The notes under the pieces: generated by a model | Seen by the model: only the letters and a program-made list of their open reading frames with translations | What the model was told of the DNA's origin: nothing | Databases searched by the model: none | Made by a program: the position numbers and the translations under genes | NCBI GenBank assembly: GCA_907163375.1 | Contig: CAJQUW010003156.1 | Span: forward strand, 1 to 64,000 | Reading direction: 5' to 3' | DNA from: Prostheceraeus crozeri | Taxonomy: Eukaryota > Platyhelminthes > Polycladida > Euryleptidae | Length of the DNA stretch: 64,000 nt | Shown here: positions 44,323 through 55,295 of the stretch, piece after piece | Layout: each line of letters opens with the position of its first letter | Position numbering within the stretch: position 1 is the first letter of the stretch

Positions 44323-47321
44323 CACTTTCACTGCCAAGCCAAAATTGCTAGTCTCTTCCTATTTGCCAAACAAATCCAGATAACTACCATGAAAAATATT
44401 GTGTTATTTGTAGTCAGTGGAAGTCACAGATACCATTTTAGAGCATTTGCATAGATATGGACCACTACGAGTATACTCATAGCTGGCAAATATGAAGAAA
44501 TTTCCATGATATTTGCCAACTACGAGTATGCTCGTAGGAGCAAAAAAATGAATTTTCACTGTCACCTGAACAGTATTATTCTGCATAGACATCTCCAATG
44601 AGGCGAATTGATAACTCAGGCCATGAAAACACTCCAATCGCGTGGTAGATCTATGACTCAGACATACAACAATAGTAGGGAAAAATTGACCTTTCGAATC
44701 AAGTTTCCTCATTATCTTTTCAAAAGACTTCAGGGTATGGCAATCATTCAAATTGTTAGATATCTATGCTATATTATCGATTCAGTGTGTCAGCCAACAC
44801 ACAACATACAGGATTCTCACATTCTAAACGAGGAAAGACTGAAATAGTCATCACTTCACTTATGGTTGTCATTCGCAAGATGAAGAGAAAGTATACATAC
44901 GAGCAGGCGGCCGCTATACTAGAAAGCGGTTATGATGATTTCGGAGATTCATCTGATGACAGTGTGATTCTTTCTCACCTACATGAACAGATTGACGAGA
45001 CCGGTGATACATCATTCTTGGAATCGACAAGTGCTGTGACCCCGAGTGACCACAGAAAATAGACTTCATCAATGGGAATCTACACCTCAAGCTCCTCCGC
45101 AATTTGCTTTCAACGAAAGTAGTGGCTTCCTATCGTCGACCATCGCGAATCCTTCACCGTCTGATATTGTGAATCTTTTTCTGAACGACGAGTTTCTTCA
45201 TGAAGTAGTTCATCAAACTAATCTGTATGCTGAGCAGCACTTAGAAAAGTCTCGCCCATTGCTGAGAAATTCAAGGTTGCATGACTGGCGACCTACGAAT
45301 CTTGGAGAAATGAAGATATTTATGGGTCTCTTGCTGCACATGGGCCCTATTGATTTGCCAACGATTGAACACTACTGGAGCACCGATGTTCTCTACTATA
45401 CGTCACTGTGGAGGACAGCTATGAGTAGAAACCGCTTTCAAATGCTGCTGCGATTCCTCCATTTTGCCGACAATGAGACTCAGAACAAGGATCGGCTATT
45501 CAAAATTCGGTTTGCTCTGAAACATTTCAATGATTGTATGCGGGATCACTACTATCCGGGTAGATATCTATCCATCGACGAATCAATGGTGCTGTGGCGA
45601 GGAAGGCTGCGATTCAAGCAGTATATCAAGAACAAGCGCACAAGTATGGAATGAAACTGTATGAACTTTGTGAGTCCTCCGGAATTGTGTTGAAGCTGCG
45701 AGTGTACTGTGGCACTTCAGTTCCTGATGAACATTTCCTGGGTCAATAAGGAGCTACAGTTGTTGATCTTCTTGATGGATTTTTTTGATAAAGGACATGT
45801 AATTTTTACTGACAATTACTACAACTCCGTCGGTCTAGCAAAATACTTGACTGAGAGATCCACATATCTCTGCGGTACTCTTGAAAATCCGAAAGACCTG
45901 GTGAATATGAAGCTGTCCAAAGGACAAGTAGAGTGGCAGCGTTCAGAATCGGTTGTTGTCTGCAAATGGAAAGACAAGCGCGACGTACTGACTATATCCA
46001 ATATGCACTCTTTGGAAATGGTGGATTGCGAAAATCGTTTTTGGAAAAGTAGCGAAAAAGCCGAACATCGTCCGCGATTACAACTTAGGAATGTCGGGAG
46101 TCGATCTCTCAGACCAGCTTTTATCTTATTATTCGTCTCTCCGTAAAACTGTGAGGTGGTACAAGAAGCTTTTCATTCATGTACTGGAAATTATTGTGAT
46201 GAACTCGTGTGCCATCTACAATCAAACGCGAGAAGCACAAGGAAAGCTCACTTCATTGAGCTTCAGAGAGCAGATTGTCCTTCATCTTGTGGGTGACATA
46301 AGTCATCACAGGAGACATTCTTCTGATTTGGCATCACAGTCGATGCAAACTCCAATACATCACCTGAAGAAAATCCCAGCAACTGAAAAGAAGAGAAATC
46401 CAACGAAGCCGTGCAAAGTGTGCACTGGTCAACAACGTCGTCGGGAGACCCGATATTTTCTGTTCAGTTTGCCAGAATCATCCTGCCCTTTGTGTGGATG
46501 ACTGCTTTCTCAAGTTTCACGAATTGCTCTAATATTGTTCGGAAGTCTTCCAGAGACATCGTGTTGAATATTTGCGGTTCGCAGAATATGTTGTGTTGAA
46601 CCATTTGCAATTATATTACAAGAAAAGTAACCATCTTGAATTATACTCTTATTTTTCATCGATCAAAGCGCATAAAACTAGCAACATTAGACTACCATAC
46701 ATTATCATGTACATGTAGGCTATAACATAATATTATACAGTATCTATGATAAACTCTATACTGATTGAATGTAGACGAATAACATGTATACTGGAAACAT
46801 AGTTATTAATATAATTTAGGCATTCAAGATGCGTGATTGGCCTATGAAAGCTGCTGAACACGCAAATAACAGATGTGCAACCTGTGTGTAAAAGACAGTT
46901 TCATACTATATGGCCTTTTGTAAAATGCAGTTTATTGAACACCCTGTAGCGGAAGCTCAACCAATCATTATTCTACACATTCCGGGCACACCGACGACAA
47001 TATGGAAGGTGCATTAGTAAAAAAAAGAATGAAAAACGAGTGATCAGAACACGAATAGGATAAAATCTGAGTATGTTTGTTCATAATTTATGTATCTTAT
47101 TGAACACCCTGTAGACAACTCTTTATATGTATATATCTATGTTTTTCGAGTCTCACGCCTTACATTTGATCTAGACACATGGCTCATGTGATTTGTTTTG
47201 ATCATGCATCATTTTTTAGGTGTAGGACCTATTTTACTTGACTACGAGTATACTCGTATTGGCAAAAATGAGAGCACCCTCAACTACGAGTATACTCGTA
47301 GTTGGCCAGTGAACGTGTTAA
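44319..47321 (+). mobile_element. piggyBac-like element B, inserted in the Tigger A gene
   Basis: TTAA at 44319-44322 and 47318-47321. The ends read CACTTTCACTGCCAAGCC (left) and CACGTTCACTGGCCAAC (right, reverse strand). Subterminal palindromes CTACGAGTATACTCGTAG or close variants occur twice near each end (about 44463, 44521, 47240 and 47283). One transposase gene on + is present with several frameshifts. The word TTATTGAACACCCTGTAG occurs twice (46936 and 47098), resembling a mariner-type end of unknown meaning. Confidence 0.88.
44880..46501 (+). pseudogene. piggyBac B (PGBD4-like) transposase, degenerate
   Basis: ATG at 44880: MKRKYTYEQAAAILESGYDD, acidic N-terminus, then after a frameshift near 45050 the DDE domain. 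Pieces: LHDWRPTNLGEMKIFMGLLL, RYLSIDESMVLWRGRLRFKQ (first catalytic Asp region), VIFTDNYYNSVGLAKYL (second Asp region), RDYNLGMSGVDLSDQLLSYY (NMGGVD-like third Asp motif, around 46073-46130) and WYKKLFIHVLEIIVMNSCAI. It ends with a Cys-rich tail CKVCTGQQRRRE...CPLCG. Two to four frame changes (near 45050, 45650, 45760 and 46070) inactivate it. Confidence 0.85.
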
Positions 47322-48995
47322 AAACAGGTAGAACAGACAAAAGCCTCGGTCGGTCTACGACTCTGGACAAACAGCGGGAGGCTGAGTTGGTAACCTACAT
47401 CAAGCAAATGGAGGGTCTGTTTTACGGACTAACTGTGAATGAACTGCGACGGGCTGCGTATGACTTAGCCAAGGCCCATGGAAATTTCATGAACTGTGTG
47501 GAGGCGACGAAGATGGCCAGTCTTAAATGGATGGTATCGGGAATTTCGGCGGAGGCATCCGAGAATTAGTACGCGCAAACCAGTAGCAACGGCGATGTCT
47601 CGCGTCACCGGCATGAACCGTGCATCGGTAGGGAAGTTCTACCAAAATTTGAGCGAGGTTCTCCATGATACTGGTGTGGGACCAGACCGCATATTCAATG
47701 CCGACGAGACCGGTGTCACCCCCGTGCACAAACCTGGGAAAATTTTGAGCGAAGTTGGGCGAAGACAAGTCGGCAAAGTAACAAGTGGTGAGCGCGGTCA
47801 GACCGTCACAGTGCTTCTGAGTATGTCTGCGGATGGGAAGTACCCTCCACCGGTGTTGATATTCAAACGAAAGAGGCACGACGCTGCCCTTGAGCGAGGA
47901 GCACCTCCTGGGAGTCTGGTTGAAATTAGTGACTCAGGCTGGATCAATACAGAACTGTTTGTCACTTGGCTTCGCTCTTTCGCCGATTACGTCTGCGCTG
48001 CTCCCGAGAGACCTGTGGTCCTCATCGTCGATAATCTTACGTCGCACATTTCCCTTGATGTTTGGAACTTATGTCGCGAACGAGGAATCCATGTAGTGAG
48101 TCTGCCTCCTCACACTAGTCATCGTTTACAACCGCTGGACCTCGCCTACATGAAGCCATTTAAGACAGCATTCAATTCAGCGTGCGCGACCTGGATGTCA
48201 GCTAATGCAGGTCAGCGAATTCTTAGACTGATGTGGCTGGACTAGTTACAACGGCGTTTAATCGCGCCTCTACGATTGCAACCGCAGTGAATGGCTTTCG
48301 TGCAGCAGGAATATCGGTCACTCGGTCCAGTGTCGGCCTCATCTGCCTCTTCCACGTCTTCTTTCTCGTCCAAGCCGAAGAAAAGGAAGGCACAAGAATC
48401 GATGATTGTGACAGCTAGTCCTGTTAAATTGAGACTTCTTTCGAGACAGGAAGACAAGATACGACAGGAACTTCGTTCCGTGAAAGCAGGTCAGAGTGGG
48501 ACGCGATCGAGGAAAGTGTTTGAAGCGAGTAGAGCGTCACCCATTTTAGCTGACTTAGAAGATGCACGTCAGAGTCGGGTCGCGAGTGGGGAGAATGCCG
48601 GAACGAGTGGAATTCAGCCCATCCCGTTCGATTCAGAGGACCAAGATGAACTCTCGATGACTTGCCAAACTCAGCAGCTGCAGCCCGTTATCGGAGACTT
48701 TGTGATAGTGGAGGTAGAGTCCATGCGAGGAATGAAGAAAATGTTCGCTGCTAAGGTCGCATCGGTGTGTGATGACGGCATCACTGTGGCATTTTTGAAG
48801 AGAAACATCGTGGGACTAAATTTCTACATCAATGGATATGATACTGGTTTTGTGAAGACAAGTGAAATTATCACAATCCTTCCACGACCACATCCCTCAG
48901 GAGGTACACGCAAAACTGCAGAACTTCTCACCTTTCCAACAGATATGAATGTGTTTTGGTATATGATCTTTAAACATGTACATTGTCAACTTTTC
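47318..48995 (+). pseudogene. Tigger A transposase, catalytic and C-terminal part
   Basis: Continues the gene interrupted at 44319. A second DNA-binding helix block (TTLDKQREAELVTYIKQMEG) and FYQNLSEVLHDTGVGPDRIF are followed by NADETGVTPVHKPGK (first catalytic Asp), VVLIVDNLTSHISLDVWNLC (second) and SHRLQPLDLAYMKPFKTAF (third, a DDD triad as in pogo). One frameshift lies near 47560, between the helix and catalytic parts, and another near 48230-48290. The C-terminal part (48291-48995) is Ser- and Lys-rich with SKPKKRKAQE, a likely nuclear signal, and ends after a globular stretch with GDFVIVEVESMRGMKKMF. Confidence 0.82.
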
Positions 48996-49565
48996 TAATG
49001 CTTCCTGTTAGTCTATGCTGTTTGCAAGTTGTGTGTTTGATTTTATTTTGATTAAAAAATATGATTTTTGTAGCCTAAAAATGGTTTTGAGTTGCAACTA
49101 ATTCACGGCGGCCTGTCTACAGGCTAGGGAGGAATTATGATTTATTAAAGAACTTTGATATTATCTAGAGACCTACTCTGGTCTGTTTAGTGAATTTTAG
49201 CGACATAGAGACACTCCTAGACATGATTTTCAACTTAAACTAACAATCTAGTATTAGCCCTAATACCGCCCCCCCGGCCGTTATTAAGGAGTAATGGCCG
49301 TTAATAGGGCGCATAAAAAAGTTGAATTTTTTGTTTCTACACAACAACTATATGAAACTAAAACTCTAATATTGCTGTCTAATGAAGTTGATTCATAGTC
49401 TTGGTAAACACATAATTAGTTATTATCTTTGTGCAAAACTCAACGCTGTAGGAACGATTTTGTTAAGGGGGCCGGTATTCGGGCAGCTTCCCCTACCTAC
49501 TGCGCTGTCCATTATTCATGTAAGGCGATTATGAATTTTTCATTTAGCAGCTTCTATTTTTACAG

Positions 49566-49619
49566 ACTGGCGCCCACCACCGATTGCAGATGAAATCGTC
49601 ATAATGAAATTTCATCAAT
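49566..49619 (+). CDS. SAMD3-like host gene, small exon
   Basis: Acceptor TATTTTTACAG, donor GTAAGT. Only one frame is open, encoding (D)WRPPPIADEIVIMKFHQ. It ends in phase 1, compatible with 49850. It lies 70 bases after the right end of Tigger A. Confidence 0.5.
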
Positions 49620-49849
49620 GTAAGTTTCTTCATTCAATTGCGGATATATTGATGCTCATATCGGCCTATTATAATTATTTGCTGTCCAGCATTCATGCAG
49701 GCCTACAGTTTGTCAGAAATGTGCAATTTAAGATCATGAGGGAAAATATAGAACCACGGAGATTTCGTTGATACTTACATGGGACACATGTATTTTCGTT
49801 GACACTATTGATAGACCAAAAACGAAAGTTGCTGGTTTTTCTGTTACAG

Positions 49850-49913
49850 GTCCGATATCACCGTCTCAAGCCTCAAGCGCGAGGATTTCTCGGTTTTCAA
49901 TGGGAAGAAGGTT
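49850..49913 (+). CDS. SAMD3-like host gene, possible small exon
   Basis: Acceptor CTGTTACAG, donor GTAAGT. All three frames are open over these 64 bases. The frame consistent with both neighbours encodes PISPSQASSARISRFSMGRR. Another reads SDITVSSLKREDFSVFNGKK and looks more like folded protein, so the phase assignment is provisional. Confidence 0.4.
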
Positions 49914-50462
49914 GTAAGTTGTATTAATGCTTCTGAATTTCATGTTATATTACTTACATTGACTTTATTATTTCTATAGCATTTTATTGCGCAAGCAATT
50001 CCGTTCCAACAAACTGAAAACATTACTTTTCTTGTGTAGTCAACAGTTGAATAAACAGCACATAAATAAGTAAAAAAGACGAAACGTTGGCCAACAAGTT
50101 ACTTTTTGTTTTCCTACTACAGTAGTGCAAACCTATTTGTTTAGCGACTATGCCAAAAAAATGAGAAATTGTTAGAGATTTAGCCAAGAGAACAAAAGGA
50201 TAATTGGAAACAAGCTGATTGAATGTGCACGGAATCTTTATATTCCTGTATTGTCTTTATGTAAGATCTGCTTTAATGTAGTCTAAAAGATTTGCATCTT
50301 TTGAATTTGCTATAAAGATTTCTGGTAATACTGGGACAGTTTATCATGCAAAGTTGGACCATGGTCTATGGAAGAGATTTAAGGCCATCCATAAATAATA
50401 TTATTTTCTCACGGAAAACCACTAGTTGTGCATGCAATCCACAATGTGACTATATTGTCATA
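49914..50462 (+). other. Intron stretch before Tigger B
   Basis: AT-rich, no gene or repeat recognised. Confidence 0.4.
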
Positions 50463-52676
50463 TACAGTCAACCCCCGTTTATCCGCCACTCATTTATCCG
50501 CCAATCTCGCCTTTCGCCAAGAATTGCCCGAGAACAAACGGTTAGATAGGAATTTTCAATGCAAATTTCATTTATCCGTCAATTCGCCTTTCGCCAATGC
50601 CAGTCAAGTCGCTCTAACGTTTTCTTGCAGTAACGGTGTGGAAACATAATCGACAAGGATAACCGTCAAGTGTATCGAATGCGTTCACCTCACACAACGC
50701 ATACCGACGGAAATTTATTGTTATTGTCTGTGCTTTAGTCAGTCACTGTATGTAGGTTAATGTTTTCCCAGTAGTCGTCATTGGTCGTTAACGGGTAGAG
50801 AGGAGCTATTATTCTAAATTCTTGGAAATCACTATGCCTGTTGATACTTAATTGGAGACAAAACAATAGGTAGCTTTATACCGCAATTCTCACTCCACAA
50901 TGAAACGAACTCGAAAATGCGATCTCCGTCGAAAAGAAGAGGCAAATCGTCAAATTTGCCGAAGTGAATCCTTCCTATTCGCAACAACTCTCGGTGACAA
51001 GTTCAATGTACCACGATCTACCATTCGAGATATTCTGAAACATCGCGATAAATTCCTGCAGGATGATTTACATGAAGCGATTTGCGTCGAAGTCGTGTTC
51101 AAGTGGCAAGAACGAACAGCTAGAAGAGCGCTTATTCCAATGGTTTTGCCAGAAACGATCCCAAAACATCATTATAACCGATGAAATACTCCGAACGAAA
51201 GGTCAAACGATAGGAGAAGAGCTGCAAATTGACAATTTCAAGTATAGTCAGGGATGGTTGAATCGGTTCAAGAAAAGACACCTCATCAAACAATACACTT
51301 TGTCTGGAGAGTCTGCCAGTGTGAACACGACACACCTGGAAGATGAGATCAAAAAGTTGAAGGAGAAAAATCTCTTCTTACGATCCTGACTCTGTGTATA
51401 ATTGCGACGAAACCGGTCTGTTTTACCGCATGATTCCTGACAGATCATTGAGTACCAAATCCGAAAGTCACCATGGAGTAAAGCGAGCTAAGGATCGCAT
51501 AACAATATTACTCTGTTGTAACGCAACCGGAACTGACAAACGAAAATTGTTCATCATTGGAAAATCAAAAAAGCCTCGTAGTTTCAAAAGCTTCAATCCA
51601 GCTCTGTATTGTGACTACACATCTAATCAAAAGGCAATGGATGACGGGAAGCATTTTCCTGGAGTACCTACGGGACTTGAATGCTTGCTTCGTTGCTGAG
51701 AACAAGAAAATATTACTTCCCTTGGATAATGCGACAAGTCATTGTTGCCCTCAAACTGTCTCATATTGAACTTCTTTTTCTGCCTCCAAACATGACTTCT
51801 TCGTTGCAACCGCTTGATTGCGGGATCATTAAAAATTTCAAGGCTTTCTACCGCCAGTCACAACTGAGTCAGTAATGTTGTAATGGCAGATGATAATCTT
51901 ACCCCTGATATCACCTTGAAGGAAGCAATCAGGTTTCTGTAAGATCGCATGGGATTCAGTTAGTGAAAAGACGATTCAAAACTGCTGGAGTCACACCGGC
52001 CTACTTTCGCCAAATAGTTCGGAAGAACATGAATCCCCAACGCCTGTTTTGAGAGGTAATTTTTTTGACAGAATGAAACCAATCTTCAATATTATTGACA
52101 TCTTGACACCCGACGAATTTTGTGAGATAGACAATGTAACTGAAACTGAAAACAATGCCGAAGAGGACGTACCGGTGATTTTTTCAGATGAGGAGGAGGA
52201 AAATTGTGACAGCGTCATTGAGTCAGAAAAAGAGCCGATTACATCCAAACGAGCCTCGTGATTCACTGTCGACGGTGATTAAATACTTCGAGAATCATCC
52301 GCTGGCTAGTGAAGACGATGTCAAATCTCTCATGCAGCTGAGTGAGCGAATTGTTGTTTTATCTCAACACCATGCAACACAAAAGAAAATTACTGACTTC
52401 TTCTCTAAGTGTTAAAAGACCAATCCTTATATAGACAATAGTAATGTGCGTGTACAAATATAATCTGTTGCCTCCATTACATGTTTCTATACGCTTATCG
52501 TCCAGAAATGAGCTTGCAGATACGCTAGGTAGCCAGAGTTGTTTTCTAACACAGTACCAAGGAAAATAGAAGAATATTTGATGAATTAAACAATTATTTC
52601 GTTTATCCGCCAATTTCGCCTTTCGCCAAAAAAAGTGATTTCACCGATGGTGGCGGATAAACGGGGGTTGACTGTA
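50463..52676 (+). mobile_element. Tigger element B
   Basis: TA at 50463-50464 and 52675-52676. Ends CAGTCAACCCCCGTTTATCC in inverted orientation, about 24 bp. They continue inward with repeats of TTTATCCGCCAATTTCGCC (50490-50600 and 52600-52660). CAGT...ACCC ends are those of Tigger1/2-type pogo elements. The 2210-bp element holds one transposase gene with several lesions and lies in an intron of the SAMD3-like gene, same orientation. Confidence 0.9.
50900..52415 (+). pseudogene. Tigger B transposase, degenerate
   Basis: Starts ATG 50900 (MKRTRKCDLRRKEEANRQIC). Then: KFNVPRSTIRDILKHRDKFL (first HTH); GEELQIDNFKYSQGWLNRFKKRH (CENP-B-type second HTH, around 51210-51280); YNCDETGLFYRMIPDRSL (first Asp, 51394-51450); LPLDNATSHCC (second Asp, about 51718); LFLPPNMTSSLQPLDCGIIK (third Asp, about 51771-51830). 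It ends with an acidic stretch (SDEEEENCDSVIESEKE) and a C-terminal helix ending KKITDFFSKC. Frame changes near 51060, 51385, 51640, 51760, 51875 and 52190 make it inactive. Confidence 0.85.
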
Positions 52677-53254
52677 TGTAATCATGTACATGTATGTTGT
52701 AAAAGTATTAAAGAAATCATATTAAGTTCTTGATTTCTCCACGAGATTTAGAATTTCAGCAAGTGGGAAAATGTTTAAATTTGATAAGAGAGAATGCATT
52801 TGTTTTGCTGCACTCTTTTGGATTGAAATGAATTGACATTATTTCGCATATGCTTCTATACACATCTCATAGCGTACTTTAAGCATAATAAAGGTGAAAT
52901 TGGAAGTCATTAATGGATGTATGTCATTATTTCCTGTTGTTTTTTATCCAGGTTACGAACCCTGTGTGTTAGACAAAACACAACGATCATAAATCGATAT
53001 TGAGAACACGTTGACTGACGCTGTCAACAGCAACATGTTGTCATGAAATTATGGAAGAAATGATTTTGATATGATGCTGTCTCCTTAGTGTCATTTGTAC
53101 GTAGTCGACGGATTTGCTCAACGATCAATCTATGTACGAAAAGCGCAGCTGAATACGCTGCATCAGAATAATATGTTCCTCGAAAAAAAGGGTTGTACTG
53201 GTCCTTCATTTTCATTGGTTCTCGTGCCTGCTCTGTTTTGTATGATACATTTAG
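52677..53254 (+). other. Intron stretch after Tigger B
   Basis: AT-rich. An acceptor-like TATCCAG at 52950 is followed by a short open stretch (VTNPVC and stop). I do not consider it a secure exon. Confidence 0.35.
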
Positions 53255-53438
53255 GTACCAATTTGAATATCAATTACAGGAAGAGCCATCGGAGATGACA
53301 TGGCCAGAGCTGGTTACTGACCTGTCCAACACTTTGAAAAACTTGGAGAGAACGTTCCCCAGTCGGAAGTCGCAGGCGATGTACCTCACCGTTCTAGAAG
53401 AAGCTAAGCGATGTCCCCCCCTGCGTCATCCCACTTTT
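53255..53438 (+). CDS. SAMD3-like host gene, exon
   Basis: Donor TTTGTAAGT is clear. The acceptor at 53254 (CATTTAG) agrees in phase with 49913; an alternative lies at 53279 (AATTACAG). Encodes YQFEYQLQEEPSEMTWPELV, DLSNTLKNLERTFPSRKSQA and PLRHPTF, a helical region of the type 'L...L...TF..RR..I....V......P.L' seen in SAMD3-like proteins. Ends in phase 0. A polyA-type or Tigger-derived origin is unlikely, since it shares no sequence with the nearby transposons. Confidence 0.6.
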
Positions 53439-54109
53439 GTAAGTTATTTGACATACTGTGTGCACTGTGTTTCCTATACTTCTCATTCTTTCAATAGTGA
53501 AAGAGAAAAGCATTTCTGATTTCCTGAATATTGGAATAATAAACCACAAATTAAACAGACTAAATATTATTTGGATAAAGCCACGTATTTTATTATTCTA
53601 ACACGAATTATCCTTCTTCCATTCATACTTGAACGTCAGCCTGTTTGTGACACGACCCTCACAATTAATGAGGTAATATTATTCTATGTGATAAAAAAGG
53701 GAAAATGTCTGGCTCTTATAAGCAACGAGATTAGTGTGATTATTAATCGCAATGCTGTCTAGTTTAGTCTACTTCTCTTTCTTCGTACTCGTGCTAGTTT
53801 GTCACAATTTCGTACTCAAATTGTAAATCAAGTTTGCAAAGAGGTGTGATGTCAAGAATTGAATGCCGTTGAAGTTTTGCAATGGTCACAATTCCTGACG
53901 AAAGTATTGACTATCACATGTATATGCGATATGTACATGTACGTAAAGAAGTTTCATCTCATTCAACAGATTCTCAAAGAAGCTGAAATGGTTTTGCTCG
54001 CGTAATGCGAAAATAAAAAGACGCCCTACAACTGCACCGAGAAGACACAGGAATGCATGCTGGAGACTTCTTTGACACGCCTATCCATGTTGACAGCCTC
54101 AAAGTCATC
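53439..54109 (+). other. Intron with a possible exon near 54015-54133
   Basis: Mostly AT-rich. From about 54015 to the donor at 54134 (GTGAGT) two frames are open. One encodes LQLHREDTGMHAGDFFDTPI then HVDSLKVIKKHVSW, which looks like real protein. The phase does not connect cleanly to 55216, so I leave it as a candidate. Confidence 0.35.
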
Positions 54110-54370
54110 AAAAAACATGTTTCGTGGACAGTGGTGAGTTGTTCATTTTCATGGTATGTATGTATGTAGTCTATATTGAATTATACCTTCTGTGCTTGAT
54201 ACATCAAATAAGCTTGCAAACATCAGCCTTACATCAGCCTTACAAAAAACATGTTTCGTGGACAGTGGTGAGTTGTTCATTTTCATGGTATGTATGTATG
54301 TAGTCTATATTGAATTATACCTTCTGTGCTTGATACATCAAATAAGCTTGCAAACATCAGCCTTACATAG
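54110..54370. repeat. 134-bp tandem duplication including a splice-donor-like site
   Basis: The segment starting AAAAAACATGTTTCGTGGAC at 54110 recurs at 54244, identical by eye for about 125 bases. Both copies contain CAGTGGTGAGTTG, a donor-like sequence. The near identity implies a recent event. Confidence 0.9.
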
Positions 54371-55215
54371 GAACCTATCTATATATATTATTCCATATAG
54401 TATATCTATAACCTATCTATACAAAACCTAGGAATCAAAACAAAAGTCCAAAAAAATTAAAAGAAATAAATCACTTCAAGAAGTCATGCGCATCAGGAGA
54501 GCTCTGGCAACTGCTCTACCCAGCGTCACGCCCAGAAAGTTAAGCACCTCATTGCGAATTAATGAGTAGTGTTCATTTCGGTATATTGAAAGTGATCTAG
54601 AAATTCGATTTAATGCTGCCACGGCAGTCAGTACTCATATTATTCATAAAAGATGTCATCAGTGTTGATGAATAAAATCTCCAAGATATGATGCAACATC
54701 TCATTGGACTTCAACTTCTCACTGTTAGAAGTAGTTTTGGTTAAACCAAAACCATTCATAAAATATTGGACACGCTGCATTGTATTCCCTGTAGAAAATC
54801 TGTAGAAAGACATATTACTGATATTGTTATCACTTAGAACTGAAATTTTTAGTAATTGCACTTAGAAACACAGTACATCACCATAATGGTGGTCGTATAT
54901 CGACCGACGATGAGCATGTGAATTTTACTGCCGACTCGTAGTGTTGAGATGCATTTCAACGCCTGCAGTTCTGCTCTCCATACACTCAGCATCAAATTAA
55001 TCTATCTTCCCTACGCCTGTCCCCGATGACGTTGTCATCAATTCTGCGTTCATCAGCTTTTGTGCGCAAAAGGGCGTTGTTTGACATGGTGAGAGCTATC
55101 CATCCATCTCAACTCAGGAGAAGACAGGGACAAGAATGAAAACAAAGCTAAAAATTCGACCGATCAACACCTTCAAGTGCCATGATGTTGTTAACTTTTT
55201 CCGCTCTTTCTTCAG
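54371..55215 (+). other. Intron stretch
   Basis: A stretch ending ALFDM before GTGAGAG (about 55091) could be an exon end but has no certain acceptor. Otherwise nothing recognised. Confidence 0.35.
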
Positions 55216-55295
55216 GCAACGATATTTGGAAGCCGCTATTAACAATCGTGGCGCGGATGAGAGAATCGCCCTCGTCCTTTTTTGATGACGGAAAT
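55216..55295 (+). CDS. SAMD3-like host gene, penultimate exon
   Basis: Acceptor TTTCTTCAG, donor GTAAGA. In the frame that joins the last exon it encodes NDIWKPLLTIVARMRESPSS then FFDDGN, ending in phase 0. SAMD3-like proteins have at this place a helix ending with 'P..F' before the final beta-rich segment. The upstream join (one base needed) is not resolved. Confidence 0.55.

Larger units (their letters stand above)
43556..49495 (+). mobile_element. Tigger/pogo element A, split by a piggyBac element
   Basis: TA at 43556-43557 and 49494-49495. The ends read GGGGAAGCTGCC in inverted orientation. Just inside both ends are blocks such as CGGCCGTTATTA / CCTAATAACGGCC (43590, 43930, 49270, 49300), probably subterminal sites. 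Without the 2995-bp piggyBac B and one TTAA the element is about 2.9 kb, a normal pogo size. It lies in an intron of the SAMD3-like gene in the same orientation. Its single transposase gene has few lesions apart from the insertion, so it is moderately young. Confidence 0.85.
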
